DNA of 64,000 bases from Calothrix sp. C42_A2020_038 (GCA_015272395.1 JACYLQ010000005.1:310001-374000); one strand, 5' to 3'. Shown: positions 18,821-28,226, numbered from the stretch's first letter. Notes: generated by a model from the letters alone, not told the origin. A program made the numbers and translations.

Positions 18821-21800
18821 GGTTTAGCACCTCCGGCAGCTGAGATATTATTAGGAACAGATGCACTATCTTGTTGTTTAGATTCCGGTGGTTTGGGTAG
18901 TGGTTTCTGTAGTCCAAAACCATCAAATAACTCATTCAACTTCAGTGTTAAACCAATGTATGGCCCACCTACAGAACGTGTATTTGATGTACTTCCAGAA
19001 AAGTCACGGTCATCAACTCTACCAAAAACATAGCCACCAGCAAGTCGTAAGTTGGGTGAAAGGTAATATCCAGTTTCAACAACAAAACCTGTTTCTGTAT
19101 AATTACCTTGATTAATTAGACGAACTTCACCAACTAAGTCAGCGCTATATCCTAAGCGGTAAGTTGCGCGTAACTGACCAAGATTTATCGTACTTGTACC
19201 AACTAAATCATTTGCTAAATAGGAAGTGCTGTTACGCAGTGCATACTTGCCGTAAAATTCCCATTGCCAATTTGGTGCGTATATTGCTTCAGCGGCAAAA
19301 GTGTGGTCTGTCACACCTATACCACTTCCCAACAGAATAGTGTCAGGAATTGTCGAAGGATTTTGTCGGTACTCATAACGTAGCAAAGCGTTAAATTTGT
19401 CGTTATTAGGGTCACGGTAAGCAAGGCCAACCTTCAAGTTAGCGGTATCAGCGATACCTTGTAGAGACGCAGTTTGCGTCTTTACGTTTGATGAACCTGC
19501 TTGCTGGTATCTTACCAAAGCAGTTAAGGCCGGAGAGATTTTACCTGTTGCACCTGCTGAAATTACGGTATTATTTCCACCAGATGAACTACGGTGTTGA
19601 TATCTAACGCTGGCTTGAAAGTTTTTGCCATCGTTATATTCTAAACCAAAGTTGTAGCTATCGCCACCTTGTAAACCGAGGGACGAAGCGCTTTGCCCAG
19701 GAGCTAATGGTTGAATAAATTGCTTGCCGGCGCCAGTAATTCCAGAAAAATCCCCAAATATATGCTCGTATGCTAAATCTAACTTTAACTTTGGGGAAAT
19801 CTGCCAGCGTTGGTTCAAACCAATTGCACCTTGGACAGTCATACCATTGGCGCCACCCAGAATACCGTAACGTCCAGTTAAACTCGTATCACTGCCTAGT
19901 TTATATTCACCGTCCAAGTCTAAACTAGTAATCGACTGTCCGGCAAACTGTCCGCGACTGTAAAACTGTTGTCCCAATCTTAAATTGATTCCTGGTACTA
20001 AAGACCAATTCAAACCTAATACAGTGCGGTCAGGGTAAACAGCATCGGTATTATCGGAAAGTGTTAATTCATTTTGCGCGAGGAAGGTCAGTTTTTCTGT
20101 GATCGGAAAAGTCAAACGTGAACGAAGTTGTTCTGATTTACCACTAGATTGTGAAATAATGCGGTCGGTTCTGTTGCGATGTAGTAAATCTAAATCAATA
20201 GTAGCTTTACCGAACTGCTGTTGAACACCTGCTGAAATAGTAGTCAACGAGTTATCAACTCTAGCACCAGGAAGTGCTTCAGTACGTGGTCTTAGTAAAT
20301 CCTCTAGAGTATTTAATAAACGTGGCGCCGTTCCTTCATTGTCTTCATGGTCATACTGTAAGCGGAATTTAGTAGACTGTGAAAGCGCACCAAAAATTTG
20401 GGCACCATACCGAGTTTGACCTGGAACAAAACTAATAGTGGCATTATTAGCAAACCCTGTATCTGCTTTACGGTAATATGCGCGCGCTTGTAGACCTCTG
20501 GTTATTTCAGTGTTAGCTTCCAAACGGTAAGCAGCACCACTAACTTCACCAATAACATCAGAGTTATGACGGGAGTTTGCATATTCAGCAATTATATTTG
20601 TACTGGAACCAAAGGAAATAAGCGCATCTGCACCATAAAGTTCAAAATCGCGAATACCTTGATTTTGATATAAATAAGTGGCGCCTAACCAGCTTTCTTG
20701 ATTTGCGGTGCGGTTGAAGTGATAACGTAATCTACCAGCATAAAGATTACTACTGTTATCTTGATTCTCATATTCATAAGAAATTACAATTCGACGTACT
20801 AGTACTTGTCCCAACTGGTCTACATCAGTTCGTAACAAAGGTTGACGGAAAAGTAACGTACCACGGTTATAGTCAATTTCATAATCTGCATTGCGGTTGA
20901 GTTGAGTGCGTGCAAGTACTGTACCCGGTCTATTAAGTTCTTCCAACTCAATAAAAACGTTCTCACTACCCGGTACTAACAAACGACGTGACAAAAAATA
21001 GAAACCGCTAGTACCATCAGGTGCAATAGTATCACGTTGAAAACCCTGCAAGTTATTTGCATATATTGCAGTCGCTTGCAAATTACCAAAATGATAATTT
21101 GCCTTAAACCCATGTAGCTGACGGGTAGTAGCAGTAAACTCCTGGGAACGAGTGGCAAACTCCCAAGTATTAAAATCTCCCCACATAAACGAGTCTACAC
21201 CACCCAAACCACCAGGTGCAGTGCGTTCAAACTTCGCATAAAAGCTATCTAAAGAAGGAGTTAAAACTTCAGAAGTTGAACTGTCACCGTATACAGGGTA
21301 ATTTTGCTCACAAAACTGAATATCTCGAAATAAACGAGTTGTATTTTCACAAGTTTGATTTAAAGGACGCGCGCTGTTAAAAGCTCCAGTAAACAACCAT
21401 CCTCCTACATTACCTGTGGCAAACACAGCCGAATTAAAATCTAATTGAGTTTGATTATTCTGATCAGGGGGAATAAAATCGCGGAAACTCTTATAAAAAT
21501 CAGTACCTCGCTTACCCAAACGCACATCTATAACACCAGTAACGAGCGAAGAACGTAAATCAGTTTCAGTAACAAGTTGTGTAAAAGCATCAACGTCACC
21601 AACTTTAGCTTGAATTCTGATGGTTTGCGCTTGTAAAGTCGAACGTAAACTAGCGCGAAACACACCCTGTTGTGCTTTAACCTGAAACCCTGGCTGTTCG
21701 GAACTAGCATCCTGCCCAACAAACTCGCCAGCAGTTGCTTTCAAAGTTACGAATGCATCTTGATTAGATCGGTTCCCACTAGCATCTAATAACTCACCCT

Positions 21801-22371
21801 CAACAGTAGCAGTTGAACGACTATTCGCAGGAATTCGAGTTTCTAAAGTTCGTAAACTAATTTGTTTAAGACTACCTCGAACTTGTACCTTCACCTCAGC
21901 AGTTTCGCTGACAACACCATCAACAATAGTTTGAGCAGTAATAGTATTTTCACCTTGCTGTAACGCTACCCCATACCAAACCTGCGTTACACTCTTATTT
22001 TTAACATTAGTCTCAACCCGTCCTACTTGCTTGGAATCAACCAACAGCCCGTTAACCCGTAACTCAAGGAGCGCTCCTTGAGCAAACTGCAACTTCACTG
22101 TAGTGGCAGGTACATCCATCAAAGTATTAGGCGCTGGGTCAAAAATAGTTAGAGGAGTTGGGAGGGAGGTTTTGGGAGTTAAGAGTTGGGAGTTAGGAGT
22201 TTGAGAGATTTCTTGCTTTTCTTCGTTTGCATTGTTTGTGGTTAACTCAAAAAAACTTTCACTATTATTACTATCAGGCGCCACTTCAGCATATCCAACC
22301 CTAGTCATCAAGCCAATACTAATTAGCTGTACACCAAACCAGAAAAAAGGTTTAACAGATTTAAAACTCAT
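18817..22371 (-). CDS. Large outer-membrane beta-barrel protein with Ig-like N-terminal domain
   Basis: The 1184-residue product has a signal peptide (about 1-28, ending RVGYA-EV), a low-complexity linker (about 50-75), an Ig/Big-like domain (about 76-170), a second beta-rich section (about 170-270), and from about 290 on a long series of alternating strands with Asn/Gly turns typical of an outer-membrane barrel. The segment near 545-575 (NADYEIDYNRGTLLFRQPL) matches a Y-x-I-D-Y-x2-G pattern that I associate with large outer-membrane proteins. Barrel strands seem to end at about 1130 (GPYIGLTLKLNELFDGFG) and are followed by a Pro/Ser-rich tail of about 40 residues. It overlaps both neighbours by 4 bp, so it is probably made together with the secreted DUF11 proteins and may export or anchor them. 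That role is inference. Confidence 0.85.
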   Translation of the reverse strand: MSFKSVKPFFWFGVQLISIGLMTRVGYAEVAPDSNNSESFFELTTNNANEEKQEISQTPNSQLLTPKTSLPTPLTIFDPAPNTLMDVPATTVKLQFAQGALLELRVNGLLVDSKQVGRVETNVKNKSVTQVWYGVALQQGENTITAQTIVDGVVSETAEVKVQVRGSLKQISLRTLETRIPANSRSTATVEGELLDASGNRSNQDAFVTLKATAGEFVGQDASSEQPGFQVKAQQGVFRASLRSTLQAQTIRIQAKVGDVDAFTQLVTETDLRSSLVTGVIDVRLGKRGTDFYKSFRDFIPPDQNNQTQLDFNSAVFATGNVGGWLFTGAFNSARPLNQTCENTTRLFRDIQFCEQNYPVYGDSSTSEVLTPSLDSFYAKFERTAPGGLGGVDSFMWGDFNTWEFATRSQEFTATTRQLHGFKANYHFGNLQATAIYANNLQGFQRDTIAPDGTSGFYFLSRRLLVPGSENVFIELEELNRPGTVLARTQLNRNADYEIDYNRGTLLFRQPLLRTDVDQLGQVLVRRIVISYEYENQDNSSNLYAGRLRYHFNRTANQESWLGATYLYQNQGIRDFELYGADALISFGSSTNIIAEYANSRHNSDVIGEVSGAAYRLEANTEITRGLQARAYYRKADTGFANNATISFVPGQTRYGAQIFGALSQSTKFRLQYDHEDNEGTAPRLLNTLEDLLRPRTEALPGARVDNSLTTISAGVQQQFGKATIDLDLLHRNRTDRIISQSSGKSEQLRSRLTFPITEKLTFLAQNELTLSDNTDAVYPDRTVLGLNWSLVPGINLRLGQQFYSRGQFAGQSITSLDLDGEYKLGSDTSLTGRYGILGGANGMTVQGAIGLNQRWQISPKLKLDLAYEHIFGDFSGITGAGKQFIQPLAPGQSASSLGLQGGDSYNFGLEYNDGKNFQASVRYQHRSSSGGNNTVISAGATGKISPALTALVRYQQAGSSNVKTQTASLQGIADTANLKVGLAYRDPNNDKFNALLRYEYRQNPSTIPDTILLGSGIGVTDHTFAAEAIYAPNWQWEFYGKYALRNSTSYLANDLVGTSTINLGQLRATYRLGYSADLVGEVRLINQGNYTETGFVVETGYYLSPNLRLAGGYVFGRVDDRDFSGSTSNTRSVGGPYIGLTLKLNELFDGFGLQKPLPKPPESKQQDSASVPNNISAAGGAKP
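22154..22206. repeat. Short tandem heptad repeat inside a coding region
   Basis: Read on the plus strand, the stretch is made of degenerate GTTGGGA/GTTAGGA heptads, a type common between cyanobacterial genes. Here it lies in frame inside the barrel gene and encodes the Thr/Pro/Ser-rich linker after the signal peptide (about residues 56-75). Confidence 0.7.
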
Positions 22372-23828
22372 GGCTGTATCTCCCCGTTCTCAACTGAATT
22401 TTTTTGTATGGGAACCACACCAAAATTCATTCTTGCCAAACCACCAGGTTCTAACCGTACCAAACGAGATTGACTTCTACGTTCCTTAAACTTACGATTA
22501 CGCGCAATATCATACCCAGGCACACTAGTTAAATCCAAGACTCCAGTGCGACTACCAGAAATGACATTTGCCACTGAAAATAAACCATTTACATCAGTAG
22601 TAATACGATTGCCATCATCTAAAATAACTACAGCATTGGGAATACCAGGTTCTCCAGCTTGCTGTTCACCGTCCAGGTTTTTGTCATAGAAAACTCGACC
22701 AATCAAAGTTCCGCAGTCAGAAATAATACCAGAACGAATTCTCAGACGGTAACGCGAAGGACCATCACGTAGCAGAGCATTATTATCATCACGACGTGCG
22801 CTAACACTAGCTACATTTTCACCCGAACCGCGTAAAGCATCGGATGTCAGTTTAACTGCATAGGCAACTGTTACAGAACTTTCTGGTGGTATAGATTCAC
22901 TGAGATTAAAAATTACATTATAACCATTAGTTACAGCATCAACACTGAGTAAGCGACCATTTAACTCAGCGCGTGCAGATTTATTTACATAACCAAACCC
23001 CACAGGTAAAACATCAGAAATTGACACCTGTTTTGCTGAAACAGTGTTTAAATTCTTAACAAGTAAACGATAAATAACAGTATCACCAGGTTCAGCAGCA
23101 GCTCTATCGGCAGTTTTAATAATTTGTAAAGGTTGGGCAACACCCACACAAATGGGACGGTCAAGTAAACTAATCGTTGAGAGAATTAAACCTGTTGTAG
23201 CAGCGTCTTGAATTGGTACTGTAGTGCTAAATGAACTTGGATCTCCATCTTGACTAATACCTTTACCATCAAGTGCAGTAGCAGTGTAGGAAACAGTCTT
23301 GGCAATATCATTACGTGCGGTGATGACAATTCTGATCTGACGCTGACTATATTGTCTGGCGCCAGTGGGTGGATTTATAACTAAAATATAGCGTCTACCA
23401 ATATCAAGCTGACCATTGGTACGGTTGAGTAGGAAATTGAAACTTCCCTTGGGTTGATCGTTCGCTAAAAAATAAGGATTATTATTTTGAATATTTGGAG
23501 GAAGACCAGTGAAATTTGTACCTGGTCCTGTTTGAGTTAGAGGAACAAGCGCACGTAAAGTGTCATCAGTTCCCGCTTCATATAAACTAACACCAAACCC
23601 TGTATAGTCAGGTAAAATTTCACCACCACAACCACGAATTTGCCCAAACGGGTCAACTAGTTCTTGTTTAAGTTCGTTACTTATTCCCGATACAGAATCT
23701 CCGTTTGGTGTTTTGAAAGTATAGTTTGCAGTATTTTGGATTCTAACAGCTTCAACTGAAGGAGTAGTTAATAAATAAGTTATTAAAATTACCGAAAATA
23801 ATCGGTACTTGTTTTTTATTAAATGCAT
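22368..23828 (-). CDS. Secreted DUF11 / SdrD-B-like domain protein
   Basis: The 486-residue product has a clear signal peptide (1-27, cut after VEA). An N-terminal section (28-230) is of unknown fold. A DUF11 unit (about 232-345, starting LQIIKTADRAAAEPGDTV) is followed by a Cna-B/SdrD-B-like unit (about 370-440) with the diagnostic IGRVFYDKNLDGEQQAGEPG, a calcium-loop-like start, and then VDAVTN-type strands. SdrD-B and DUF11 units act as rigid spacers in surface adhesins. The gene ends in the ATGA overlap with the barrel gene. No sorting signal is visible. Exact role unknown. Confidence 0.88.
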   Translation of the reverse strand: MHLIKNKYRLFSVILITYLLTTPSVEAVRIQNTANYTFKTPNGDSVSGISNELKQELVDPFGQIRGCGGEILPDYTGFGVSLYEAGTDDTLRALVPLTQTGPGTNFTGLPPNIQNNNPYFLANDQPKGSFNFLLNRTNGQLDIGRRYILVINPPTGARQYSQRQIRIVITARNDIAKTVSYTATALDGKGISQDGDPSSFSTTVPIQDAATTGLILSTISLLDRPICVGVAQPLQIIKTADRAAAEPGDTVIYRLLVKNLNTVSAKQVSISDVLPVGFGYVNKSARAELNGRLLSVDAVTNGYNVIFNLSESIPPESSVTVAYAVKLTSDALRGSGENVASVSARRDDNNALLRDGPSRYRLRIRSGIISDCGTLIGRVFYDKNLDGEQQAGEPGIPNAVVILDDGNRITTDVNGLFSVANVISGSRTGVLDLTSVPGYDIARNRKFKERRSQSRLVRLEPGGLARMNFGVVPIQKNSVENGEIQP

Positions 23829-23886
23829 ATTAAATTATCTCGTATGCAGGAAAAAGAGCGCTTTTTTAAGCACTTTAGCGTTATGG

Positions 23887-24453
23887 CTAACGCACCTTTG
23901 CTAGGTATGTAGCTTGTATTTCGGCGTTCGGCGCCAGTTCTTGGTTAAAGTTCCAACGTAGATGAGTGTAAGCTTCCGCAGGTGCTGGACGTTCTTCTAC
24001 TTTGCCGTTTGCCAAAGTGACTTTCACTATTGGATTAGCCACAAATGTTTTACCTTGGTCAATACTGTAAGTAATAGTGGCGCCTGATGAAGTGGCAGAG
24101 TTGAGTGAATATACTGTACCTTTTGCAATCTTCTGAGTAAAAGCCACATCTTTCGCGGTCTTATTTCCTTCGTTTCTACCAGTCACCGTGAACCGAATTA
24201 TATCTCCTGGTTTAACCAAAGTTTTTTCATCAAGAACTTTCCAACTAACTACTTCTTTGCCTTGAGCATCCTTTTTTATTTGCTTTTGCTGTGCAACCAA
24301 GTTCAAATTGACTTTTGGCTGACGCAGAATATTATCTGCAATTTCAGTACCTACATTGACTAACCTGGCAATCGCTGGCATATTATCAATCGGTAATACT
24401 GAAAGTAAGGTTACTGTAATTCCGAGTCCTGTTAAGTATATACGCTTATTCAT
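23887..24453 (-). CDS. Small secreted DUF11-domain protein
   Basis: About 188 residues with a signal peptide (MNKRIYLTGLGITVTLLSVL..., cut near AIA) and one DUF11-type domain (about 60-188; PGDIIRFTVTGRNEGNKTAKDV is the typical N-terminal half). I chose the ATG at 24453 because AAAGGA stands 7 nt ahead of it; the longer frame adds only 11 polar residues before the signal peptide. Second gene of the operon, 108 bp after the first and 58 bp before the next. It ends on a strand, ATYLAKVR, like two of its neighbours. It may be a small subunit of the same surface structure. Confidence 0.85.
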   Translation of the reverse strand: MNKRIYLTGLGITVTLLSVLPIDNMPAIARLVNVGTEIADNILRQPKVNLNLVAQQKQIKKDAQGKEVVSWKVLDEKTLVKPGDIIRFTVTGRNEGNKTAKDVAFTQKIAKGTVYSLNSATSSGATITYSIDQGKTFVANPIVKVTLANGKVEERPAPAEAYTHLRWNFNQELAPNAEIQATYLAKVR

Positions 24454-24561
24454 TGTTGTGTCCTTTGAAGAATGAGAATAGGGCATAGCGGCAAAGGTTT
24501 TTATCGGGAATTTTTTTAATACAAGTAGTTAGCTGATATTATTTTTCCCACTTTTTCCGGA

Positions 24562-27045
24562 TTATTTAATTTTGCGTTGAAAAATAAATGTGCCGTTGGC
24601 GCCTGGGGCTATATCACCGGGTTTATTAATGTATACTTTAATATCAATAATACTGCCATTAGCGGCAGTAGTTGTTTGAATAGTTCCGGTGCCTGTTGCA
24701 GAGCCATTTACAGATGTAGGGTATTTGGGGTCGAGAGTTAAGTTAAACCAAGTATTATTACCAGCAGTGCCATCTTCGGTAATTTCTAGGCTATTGGCTG
24801 GTAGAATTACATTGTCAGTACCACCACTCGAAGAAATGTTTTGATAGGTGATACGATACTCGATAATACGACCTGGTGTTGCAGCAGCAGACAATTTGGC
24901 TTGGTCGGTCGTGTAATCTTCAACTACTGTTGTTCCATTTGCCTCTAATACGCGCGCTTCTTTGACTAAGCTGAGGTAGTTAGTATACAAGCGATTAATA
25001 GTTTTGTTACCAGGTTCACCATCAGGCTTACCATCATTATTAACATCGATAAAGGCATTAATTACTACAGGGAACTCCTTTAATTGCTCAACTTCACCGG
25101 CTAATTGCACAGTTACATTGTAATTTGCATTACTACCTGGTGAAACTGTAATTTTTATGGGAGTTCCAGACTCTAAGACAAATCCACCAGCACCTTTATT
25201 AAAGTTATAGGTTGCTGTTGCACCTGTTACATTTGGGTTGGAAATTATTACTTTTGTGCCATCAGGCAAGTCATTAATATTGATATGTTGTGGCAGAAGT
25301 GAAATTTCCTGTGGGCTAGCGCTGGTATTTTGGACTGTATTTGTAAAGGCTAATTCAACATTGATCAATTTGTCAGTAGGAGATTTTCCAGCGGGTACAA
25401 CAATCGATTTATTGGTAAAGTCGTCATTATTATCAGTTGGTCCAACTGCCGCAGGTTTATTCTCAGGACCATTGAGTGGAGTTGCTGCAATTATATAAAC
25501 AGTTGTTTCACCACCTACAGGCTTAGTTCCAGCACCTGTACCCGTATCATTACCTTTATTTGTATCACCAGTAGGACTACCAAATGAATTTGGGTCGGTA
25601 CCATCGCCTGCCGGGTCTGCTTTGCCGTTGCTAATACCACCATTTGCTGGTACGACGCCACCTGTTGTTGAATCTGGGTTATTACCACCCAAACCGTTGT
25701 TAAAATCTTGGTCACCAGATTCGTCGTAAACGATTTGGGTTGCTGTACCTGGTACTGGCGCCCCTGGTTGTGACTGACCAAAAATTTGAGCAATGTTGGC
25801 AACTTGTCCACCAGTGAAACCAGCTTCTGGTGTAACAGTGAAACTAAAGCCAGCAACTGTTGTACCAGTACCAACGTTTCCTTTAGATAATGGTGCTATG
25901 GTCGTGTCATAGATAAAACCAACGCGGGTTATCTTCCCGGAAGGACGTGCTGTTAACCAGTTTGCTTTATGAGCATTAGTTGATAAGGGATCTGTTGTAT
26001 ACACGACTTGCCATCCAGATGGCGCTACTGGAGTTGTAGAGCCAAGTTGCATCTGATCTGGAATCGCATCGGATACCAATACATAAGATTTACTCGTATC
26101 GCTATTCACATTAATTGCAGTACCATACAAGTCAGATGCAATAAATCCTGTTGGAGAAGGTACTGGATTTTCTACTCGTAGTGCCAATCCATAAGTCAAA
26201 ACATCATCAGCAAAAGAATTGGGATTGGTGCCAGAATTGTAACTAGATACAGCTTTTAAAACTGTCGCAAAAGCTTGCAAACGGGCGCCAACTTTAATTT
26301 CATCACTCGTTGCCATTGCTTCACGCACACCGTTGCTAGGGGGTGTGCTATTAGTTTCACCACCTACACCGTTGTCATTGTCTTTAGTGTAAACATCATT
26401 AGGATTTTCATTATTTGCACGATCTACGTTTTGACCATTAACTGGATTAGTATTACCCAAAGAAACTGTCAACGTCTCACCAGAAATAGCACTGTTCTTG
26501 ACTTTGATTGGAACACGAACTGTAATTGTTCCCGTCTTGACTGCTCCACCAGGATACGGTGGAATAGAACCGCTATTGGCGCCTGTAGTACCTAACAAAT
26601 CACCTGTAAAATCACCAGCATCAGGAACATCTCTAGGTGTAATAGAATTACCATTCACCTCAACAATTTGAATTTTACCGTTTTGTTCAAATGCTCCTGG
26701 GTTAGACAAAGTTGCACTACCAGGAATAAAGAACTGTGTTGGATCATTACCTGTGTTGGTAATTACAAAGTCAATGAAAAGTGTATCACCAGCATTCGGG
26801 GATGGATTACTGGGTGATTGAGCAGTAATAGTAATACCTGCAACTTCTGCAACCTTAATCACAACCTCGTTAGAAGTTGCATTATATGAATTACCTTCAC
26901 CATCTTTGAAAGTTGCTGTGGCAGTATTTTTTATCTCTTGACCTGCTTCTGTTTGTGCTAATGCTGGTGCAACTATGCCGAAGTTACTACTAACTACTAA
27001 TGTAATTGCTATAATTTCCTTCAATTTTCGCTGACGAGTTTTCAT
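24562..27045 (-). CDS. Secreted DUF11-like repeat protein, first gene of surface operon
   Basis: The 827-residue product has a signal peptide (basic MKTRQRKLKE, hydrophobic IIAITLVVSS, cut after ALA or AQ near 30). The following EAGQEIKNTATATFKDGEG strand matches the start of the 486-residue neighbour's mature part (IQNTANYTFKTPNGD). Several beta-sandwich units follow, with DUF11 features (NAGDTLFIDFVITNTGND near 95; LVKEARV near 705). The middle is rich in Gly/Asn/Asp/Thr. It ends in a strand, GTFIFQRKIK. As first gene it should lie just behind the operon promoter. No anchor is visible. Homology beyond DUF11-like folds is not something I can state. Confidence 0.88.
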   Translation of the reverse strand: MKTRQRKLKEIIAITLVVSSNFGIVAPALAQTEAGQEIKNTATATFKDGEGNSYNATSNEVVIKVAEVAGITITAQSPSNPSPNAGDTLFIDFVITNTGNDPTQFFIPGSATLSNPGAFEQNGKIQIVEVNGNSITPRDVPDAGDFTGDLLGTTGANSGSIPPYPGGAVKTGTITVRVPIKVKNSAISGETLTVSLGNTNPVNGQNVDRANNENPNDVYTKDNDNGVGGETNSTPPSNGVREAMATSDEIKVGARLQAFATVLKAVSSYNSGTNPNSFADDVLTYGLALRVENPVPSPTGFIASDLYGTAINVNSDTSKSYVLVSDAIPDQMQLGSTTPVAPSGWQVVYTTDPLSTNAHKANWLTARPSGKITRVGFIYDTTIAPLSKGNVGTGTTVAGFSFTVTPEAGFTGGQVANIAQIFGQSQPGAPVPGTATQIVYDESGDQDFNNGLGGNNPDSTTGGVVPANGGISNGKADPAGDGTDPNSFGSPTGDTNKGNDTGTGAGTKPVGGETTVYIIAATPLNGPENKPAAVGPTDNNDDFTNKSIVVPAGKSPTDKLINVELAFTNTVQNTSASPQEISLLPQHININDLPDGTKVIISNPNVTGATATYNFNKGAGGFVLESGTPIKITVSPGSNANYNVTVQLAGEVEQLKEFPVVINAFIDVNNDGKPDGEPGNKTINRLYTNYLSLVKEARVLEANGTTVVEDYTTDQAKLSAAATPGRIIEYRITYQNISSSGGTDNVILPANSLEITEDGTAGNNTWFNLTLDPKYPTSVNGSATGTGTIQTTTAANGSIIDIKVYINKPGDIAPGANGTFIFQRKIK

Positions 27046-27180
27046 ATTTGTATATCAATAATATATGTTAAACAAAAGTAAGAAACATACAAAATTAAGG
27101 CTAGATATCACAGATATAGCCATGCTCAATAAATGGCAAAAACTGTTTTTTATATCAATACCTAAATTAGAAACTTAATT

Positions 27181-27216
27181 GTAAAAGCTTTCTACTTTTC
27201 AAGCAAAAGCTTTTAC
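27181..27216. promoter_or_regulatory. Perfect 11-bp inverted repeat upstream of the DUF11 operon
   Basis: GTAAAAGCTTT and AAAGCTTTTAC form a perfect stem with a 14-nt loop, ending about 135 bp before the first ATG of the operon. It could be an operator or a leader hairpin. No protein binding site is known to me that matches it. Confidence 0.4.
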
Positions 27217-27414
27217 CTAAAGATTTTCTCTATACATTCACTTTGCTGTGTCTGGGCAAAACTAAACCTATCTAAATACAGAGGTTTGTTTCTCTATTTT
27301 TTAGTGTGCCCAAAAATATATAAAATCTATCACAAACATTTTATAAATTTGTAGTATTTGCATAGATATCCACCAAGGACTTATGTAAACTATGCTTCGA
27401 GCCTGGAGCATCAC

Positions 27415-27432
27415 TTGTGACAAAGTTGTGAC
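27415..27432. promoter_or_regulatory. Direct TTGTGAC boxes at 11-bp spacing
   Basis: Two identical TTGTGAC heptamers start at 27415 and 27426. An 11-bp period, one helical turn, is the usual spacing for tandem half-sites of OmpR/PhoB-class regulators. This is a candidate operator for the DUF11 operon only; the distance to its first gene is large (about 370 bp). Confidence 0.3.
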
Positions 27433-27590
27433 CAGATAAAACGTAAAGATATGTTAAGGTAATGTAACATTAAGAACGAGATGCCCACCGCTCTCTCTTA
27501 CAAAGTTGGGCAGGACGGAAACCGAAACCCTTCCTCGCTATCGCATTGATGGGGAAACTGTCGTCAAATAGCTCGCAATTCAACTGGTCA

Positions 27591-27609
27591 CTTCCGCTAT
27601 CGCGGTAAG
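27591..27609. terminator. Hairpin downstream of ssb
   Basis: CTTCCGC-TAT-CGCGGTAAG folds into a short hairpin 30 bp past the ssb stop. It sits at one end of a GC-richer non-coding stretch. No T-run follows, so termination activity is uncertain. Confidence 0.35.
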
Positions 27610-27638
27610 TGAGAGGCTTCTTGCTGTTCAAGCTAACC

Positions 27639-28220
27639 TTAAAATGGGATATCATCGTCTTCTTCAGTTTCTACTTCTTGCGACGCTGGGTAAGTACTTG
27701 GCTCGTAATTTTTACTGGCTTGGGTTGTGGCATACTGATTAGAGCTATCTGGCATCACTCCTATATTGCTTTTTGTAGTGGTTGTTGGAGTTGCAAAAGG
27801 CGCCTCATCGTAGCGAGGAGAATTATTTGAGGCAGGTGGACGATTCGCTGGAGCAGCATTTGTTCTAAAATTGGAGGCGGTTGACGTTTTTTCTATTGAG
27901 GTTGAAGATACAGATACCGAACCGTCAAGTGAGTGTATTTTCTGCACTGTTAATTCAGCCCGTTTTTCTTTAAACCCTTCAGGACGGTCGATAGTATTCA
28001 TTCCCAAACGTCCTTCCAAAAGAACGCGGTCTCCTTGATGATAATTTTGATGTATTTCCTTCGCTAAGTTACCCCAACCAATAACTCGCAACATTCCTGG
28101 TGGGTCATCGGGTCGTGTCCCAGAAAACTGCACCATCATTTCGGAAATTTCTAAACCATCGGGTGTGTGACGCAATTGAGGTTGGCTGGTAATTTCTGCC
28201 ATTAAGATACAGTTGTTCAT
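27639..28220 (-). CDS. ssb: Single-stranded DNA-binding protein
   Basis: About 193 residues. The N-terminal half (1-105) is an OB fold (NNCILMAEITSQPQLRHTPDG, then MLRVIGWGNLAKEI and RVLLEGRL), the ssDNA-binding part. A flexible Ser/Thr/Pro/Asn-rich linker follows. It ends in the acidic DDDIPF tip through which SSB recruits replication and repair partners. I place the start at the ATG at 28220: AAAGGGA sits 6 nt ahead of it, whereas the ATG at 28226 is directly against that ribosome site. Stands alone, minus strand. Confidence 0.9.
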   Translation of the reverse strand: MNNCILMAEITSQPQLRHTPDGLEISEMMVQFSGTRPDDPPGMLRVIGWGNLAKEIHQNYHQGDRVLLEGRLGMNTIDRPEGFKEKRAELTVQKIHSLDGSVSVSSTSIEKTSTASNFRTNAAPANRPPASNNSPRYDEAPFATPTTTTKSNIGVMPDSSNQYATTQASKNYEPSTYPASQEVETEEDDDIPF

Positions 28221-28226
28221 ATTCAT

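Larger units (their letters stand above)
27046..27638. other. Upstream region of the DUF11 operon
   Basis: About 590 bp between the start of the DUF11 operon and the end of ssb, both on the minus strand. It contains an 11-bp inverted repeat at 27181-27216, a pair of TTGTGAC boxes 11 bp apart at 27415-27432, and a GC-richer, hairpin-bearing stretch at 27475-27620 just after ssb. No coding gene is supported; the open frame at 27470-27655 lacks any recognisable protein features. Confidence 0.6.

Noticed and set aside
27470-27655. 61-codon minus-strand frame after ssb
   Set aside because: Coincides with a hairpin-bearing GC-richer stretch. I considered a TnpB guide-RNA-like end because of the nearby tnpB remnant, but ssb lies between and no motif confirms it.
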